Source: SHLQ01 sp964494395
GTDB taxonomy: Bacteria; Actinomycetota; Acidimicrobiia; Acidimicrobiales; SHLQ01
DNA: 8,880 nucleotides
Direction of reading: 5' to 3'
NCBI GenBank assembly: GCA_964494395.1
Contig: CAZBTI010000142.1
Span: 1 to 8,880, forward strand
Shown: piece by piece, positions 5,932 to 8,880 of the stretch
How positions within the stretch are numbered: position 1 is the stretch's first letter
Layout: each line of letters begins with the position of its first letter
The notes under the pieces: generated by a model
Database searches by the model: none
The model's input: the letters and a program-made list of their open reading frames with translations, nothing else
Told to the model about the DNA's origin: nothing
Program-made: the position numbers and the translations under genes

Positions 5932-5960
5932 ATAATCGACCTAGTGGCGAATAACTTGAA
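5932..5960 (-). promoter_or_regulatory. Weak candidate promoter for the RTX gene
   Basis: On the minus strand TTCAAG (5960-5955; 3 of 6 -35 bases) is followed after 17 nt by GATTAT (5937-5932; 4 of 6 -10 bases), and ATG 5926 comes 5 nt later. That would give a leaderless transcript independent of the helicase gene. The 42-nt gap shows no terminator, so co-transcription with the helicase remains possible. Confidence 0.3.
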
Positions 5961-5968
5961 CGCCGGTG

Positions 5969-8833
5969 CTACACGAACAGTTCTGGGAATGTCGTGCGAA
6001 GTTCGGCGATGAACTGGTCGAGATCGTTGCTCCAGCGAGACTCGTAGGCATCGGTGGTACGCCACCCCGCTCGGCGGAGCATCATGGCTCGATCGATGTG
6101 GGCGTTCGCTCCAACCGCAGAGGGAACGCATTCGATCGCCACTGCGGCGACTCCAGCACCTGCGACGAGGTCGATGACATAGCGACCTACCGGATAGCCG
6201 ACCTCAACCGCTATGCCATGGTTTTCTAGAGCTTCGGCGACGGCCAACGTCCACGGATCGGAGATCTTCACATTCGGCACGAGTGTCGCATGAGGCTGTG
6301 CCCATCGAACGTAATCACCCGCCAGTCCAGGAGGCTCTGGGTTGGAAGTCACGACGATGACTTGCTCACGCGCACGCGTGACCATCACGTTGAAGAGATC
6401 GTTCTGGTTTACAAAGGACCAGGTCTTCACCGGCTCATCGGTTCCGATAGCGAACGAGATGATGGCGATATCGCGTTCGTCGCCTTGGTATTGATGGACC
6501 GTGCCCACCCGAATGCGGTGTTTCGTGATCTCGTCCTCGGTGAACGACCGGTTGAGCGTCGACTCAAGCGCGTCAGCTTGTCGGCGAAACGGCGAAATGA
6601 TCGCCAAGCTGTGCTCGCCACGATCGACATACACACGAACGATTCGCATGCACTCTTCGACCTCTGCAACATTGACCTTCGCCGGTCCCCGAGTCCCATC
6701 GACGAGCGAAACATGGACGCGCTGGCTCGTCTCGTTGGCCGGCGTTCTGGTCGTGACGTGCAATCGGTTTTCGTAAAAGTGCTTTGCGGAAAAGCCGATC
6801 AGGTGCGGAACCGAACGGAAGTGCTCGTCCAGCACCTCGGTCGGCACTTGGCTAGCCGCAACATCAAATGTCGATCGAGATTGCGGGTTGAGAAGATCGG
6901 CGTCGGTTTGGTTGCCCATGGCCGCGCTGTCGAATGCTTCTCGACTCAGATATGAGCGGTAGCCAATCTGCTTAGGGTCGCCAACGATTAGCGCTCGCCT
7001 CGCGCGACCGAGCATTGACGCTGCTTCGATCTGTCCGAGTTGTGCCGCCTCATCGAGGATTACCAAGTCGAACATGCCAGGAACTGGTGGCAGGACTACG
7101 TCGACCTCCGACACCGCCCCGATCCACAGCGGGGCTGCAGTGGTAAGCCCCTTCCCGCTGAGGCGCTCGAGCTGCTCACGTCGAACTGCCGGATCGACGT
7201 CTAAGATGCGAATCAGCCTGGTCAGCAGAAGATCCTCGGCCGTACCCATCAGCTTCAACCATTGGCTGGTCAGCAGGTCGCTCCCAGCATCGGCAGCATC
7301 GCTTTCAGATCGTTCAAGCTCGTCGAGGAGGGCATCGAAACTTGCGGGCTCTGGAACTTCCCCAGCGAGCAGTTCTCGTAAGACCTGAAGGCGCAACAAA
7401 CGATCGGGCAGTTGAGTATGTCCGCCGAGACGGTCCACCAGCTTTTGCTTTTGCGCTTCGTCAACTGCGCTTCGGCGGAATCTGGTCGGAGGGTCGAGTG
7501 CCTTTTCGAGCAGTTTTCTGAGATCGCTCAGCCTTCCCGCTTGATCAAGTGCAAGCTGTGCAACATCGACATAGTCGTCGTCTCTCAGAAACATCCTGCC
7601 TTCGCGCTCGATCGTGATGGCGCGACGTAGAGCGTCAAATCTCTCTCCGCGCTCTTCGAGGTGTTCTTTCGCACGCTCGCGCATTTCGAACAGTTGGTTG
7701 CGGTCGACCCGACCCGTCGCGATGATCTCTCGGAGCTCGGCGATCTCATCTTTGAGACGGTTGGCGTGTCGAAGCCCTCCAAAGGAGAGCGGCGGCGGAC
7801 CCGGGGTCTTTTGAAAGTGCTCGACCAAGACATCGACGGCGTTGGCCGATGGCGCGCCGACCAGAACCGATTCGCCTCGCGCGATCGCATCACCGGCAAC
7901 CACTGAAAGCACGTGAGACTTGCCCGTCCCTGGCGCCCCGGAAATGACCGCTAAGTCCTTTCCGCAGACTCGCAAGGCAACTTCTCTTTGACGGGTACTC
8001 AGCGGACGGAACGAGATGAGCTTGCGGTCGGGGATGTCGACAGCATCACCCTCGCCATCTTCCCTACTAGACGTGCGGTCTCCCGTATCGCCGTATACGC
8101 TCGCCAGTGCGGTCTGGCGAACCCCGGGAGCATTGGCCAGCTTGCTGAGGCTCAGGCTCGGCGAACTCCGCTCTGCGGGCTCGGAGAAGTACATCGCTGG
8201 CCCCACGTACATGCCAATACCGGGCTGAAAGCGGCGCTCGATCGGCGAGGTTCCGGCCAACGAACAGGTCTCGATCACCCTCAGACCAACCGCCACGGAC
8301 ACGTCCCGACACCACAGCATGAGGTCGCGGAGTTCACCGAGCACAGCGTTCGCAACAGGCAGCATTCGAAACGGAACCGTGGGGTCCATACGGTCGACCA
8401 ATCGACCGTCACCGAATGTGGCGCGAGCGAGCAGAGCCTCACGAATATCGAGATCCCGAACGAGCGCCGTGACCGACGGAGCTCCCGACAGGGTCCACTC
8501 AAACCTCGGGCGGGAGAGCGGAGCGCTCATCGCCGGGAAGCAGAAGCGGTCTAACTCGCCATCGACTTCGACGGTTCCCGAGAACCAGATCCACCCGAGG
8601 CGAAGGAGACCTTCGCCCTTGTATGCCTCAGCGGCTTCCCGCATTTGCTGATACGCCGGCTGCCATTTCACTTCCGAAACGGAGATCTTTGCCTTCTGAT
8701 CCGCAGTCGGGAAATAGCCGATCGCACTGTATCCAAGGCCCACAAATGGCCGCGGTCCAACAACGTCGCGGTTGACTGTCGCCGCGCCATCAGACACGGC
8801 AGCGAACGTGCGAAGGATGTTGTCTGATTCCAA
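5969..8833 (-). CDS. Superfamily 1 (UPF1/DNA2-like) helicase with C-terminal Vsr/DUF559-like nuclease domain
   Basis: The 954-residue protein carries a full SF1 helicase set: Q-motif-like PLSTRQREVA (277-286), Walker A SGAPGTGKSH (298-307), Walker B LVILDEAAQ (590-598), motif III VGDPKQ (617-622), motif IV DEHFRSVPHL (669-678), motif V VGTVHQYQGDERDI (776-789) and motif VI NVMVTRARE (815-823). It should be an ATP-dependent DNA or RNA translocase. A charged, probably coiled-coil insertion (about 357-510) splits domain 1A. Residues ~865-945 look like a PD-(D/E)xK nuclease of the Vsr type: GRYVIDLV (D888), AIEC (E901), HIDR, LRRAGW. Residues 1-275 are unrecognised. Start TTG 8833 has AAGG 8 nt upstream, but the frame is open to the window edge, so an earlier start is possible. 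A defence or repair role is inferred from architecture only. Confidence 0.85.
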   Translation of the reverse strand: MESDNILRTFAAVSDGAATVNRDVVGPRPFVGLGYSAIGYFPTADQKAKISVSEVKWQPAYQQMREAAEAYKGEGLLRLGWIWFSGTVEVDGELDRFCFPAMSAPLSRPRFEWTLSGAPSVTALVRDLDIREALLARATFGDGRLVDRMDPTVPFRMLPVANAVLGELRDLMLWCRDVSVAVGLRVIETCSLAGTSPIERRFQPGIGMYVGPAMYFSEPAERSSPSLSLSKLANAPGVRQTALASVYGDTGDRTSSREDGEGDAVDIPDRKLISFRPLSTRQREVALRVCGKDLAVISGAPGTGKSHVLSVVAGDAIARGESVLVGAPSANAVDVLVEHFQKTPGPPPLSFGGLRHANRLKDEIAELREIIATGRVDRNQLFEMRERAKEHLEERGERFDALRRAITIEREGRMFLRDDDYVDVAQLALDQAGRLSDLRKLLEKALDPPTRFRRSAVDEAQKQKLVDRLGGHTQLPDRLLRLQVLRELLAGEVPEPASFDALLDELERSESDAADAGSDLLTSQWLKLMGTAEDLLLTRLIRILDVDPAVRREQLERLSGKGLTTAAPLWIGAVSEVDVVLPPVPGMFDLVILDEAAQLGQIEAASMLGRARRALIVGDPKQIGYRSYLSREAFDSAAMGNQTDADLLNPQSRSTFDVAASQVPTEVLDEHFRSVPHLIGFSAKHFYENRLHVTTRTPANETSQRVHVSLVDGTRGPAKVNVAEVEECMRIVRVYVDRGEHSLAIISPFRRQADALESTLNRSFTEDEITKHRIRVGTVHQYQGDERDIAIISFAIGTDEPVKTWSFVNQNDLFNVMVTRAREQVIVVTSNPEPPGLAGDYVRWAQPHATLVPNVKISDPWTLAVAEALENHGIAVEVGYPVGRYVIDLVAGAGVAAVAIECVPSAVGANAHIDRAMMLRRAGWRTTDAYESRWSNDLDQFIAELRTTFPELFV

Positions 8834-8880
8834 AGTCGACGCCTTAACCCTGGCCGGTGCGCAACCCGGGGTAACGGGTA

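Noticed and set aside
6290..6955. A 221-codon plus-strand frame opposite the helicase gene, and further plus-strand frames up to 8827
   Set aside because: All lie inside the helicase coding region, whose motifs prove the minus-strand frame. Their products look like charged low-complexity antisense translation.
8834..8880. A small inverted repeat (ACCCG/CGGGT, 8864-8879) at the right edge, considered as a promoter or terminator part
   Set aside because: The stem is only 5 bp and has no T-run. The helicase frame is still open here, so it may even be coding.

Overview
The window looks like a chromosomal segment of an actinobacterium with moderately high GC. The ilvB-ilvN-ilvC order, the GTG and TTG starts and several start codons sitting just downstream of -10-like boxes fit that group. 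A marine or freshwater Acidimicrobiia-type organism is my guess, not something the sequence proves.

Layout. Positions 3-830 (+) hold the 3' part of a gene for an AbiEi-like/DUF559 protein whose start lies before the window. It converges on the ilv operon across a strong two-way terminator (831-879). The minus strand from 4426 down to 895 is a branched-chain amino acid operon: promoter, 12-codon leader peptide, hairpin, intrinsic terminator, then ilvB (acetolactate synthase large subunit), ilvN (small subunit, overlapping ilvB by 4 nt) and ilvC (ketol-acid reductoisomerase). Together these enzymes carry out the first two shared steps of valine, isoleucine and leucine synthesis. The leader peptide reads MIFRSDLVVVVI and ends exactly at the first hairpin, the arrangement expected of a transcription attenuator that senses charged Val/Leu/Ile tRNA.

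A NadD/CoaD-fold nucleotidyltransferase gene (4451-4975, +) is divergent from the operon and shares its short promoter region. It ends 3 nt from the end of a convergent gene for a Sec-exported RTX calcium-binding repeat protein (4979-5926, -). Upstream of that gene on the same strand, 42 nt away, is a 954-residue superfamily 1 helicase with a Vsr/DUF559-like nuclease domain at its C-terminus (5969-8833, -). Its reading frame is still open at the right edge.

The most informative items are the unmarked ilv attenuator, which also moves the ilvB start to 4253, and the helicase-nuclease fusion. No RNA genes, insertion sequences, CRISPR arrays or phage genes were seen. No stretch over 300 bases lacks a gene.
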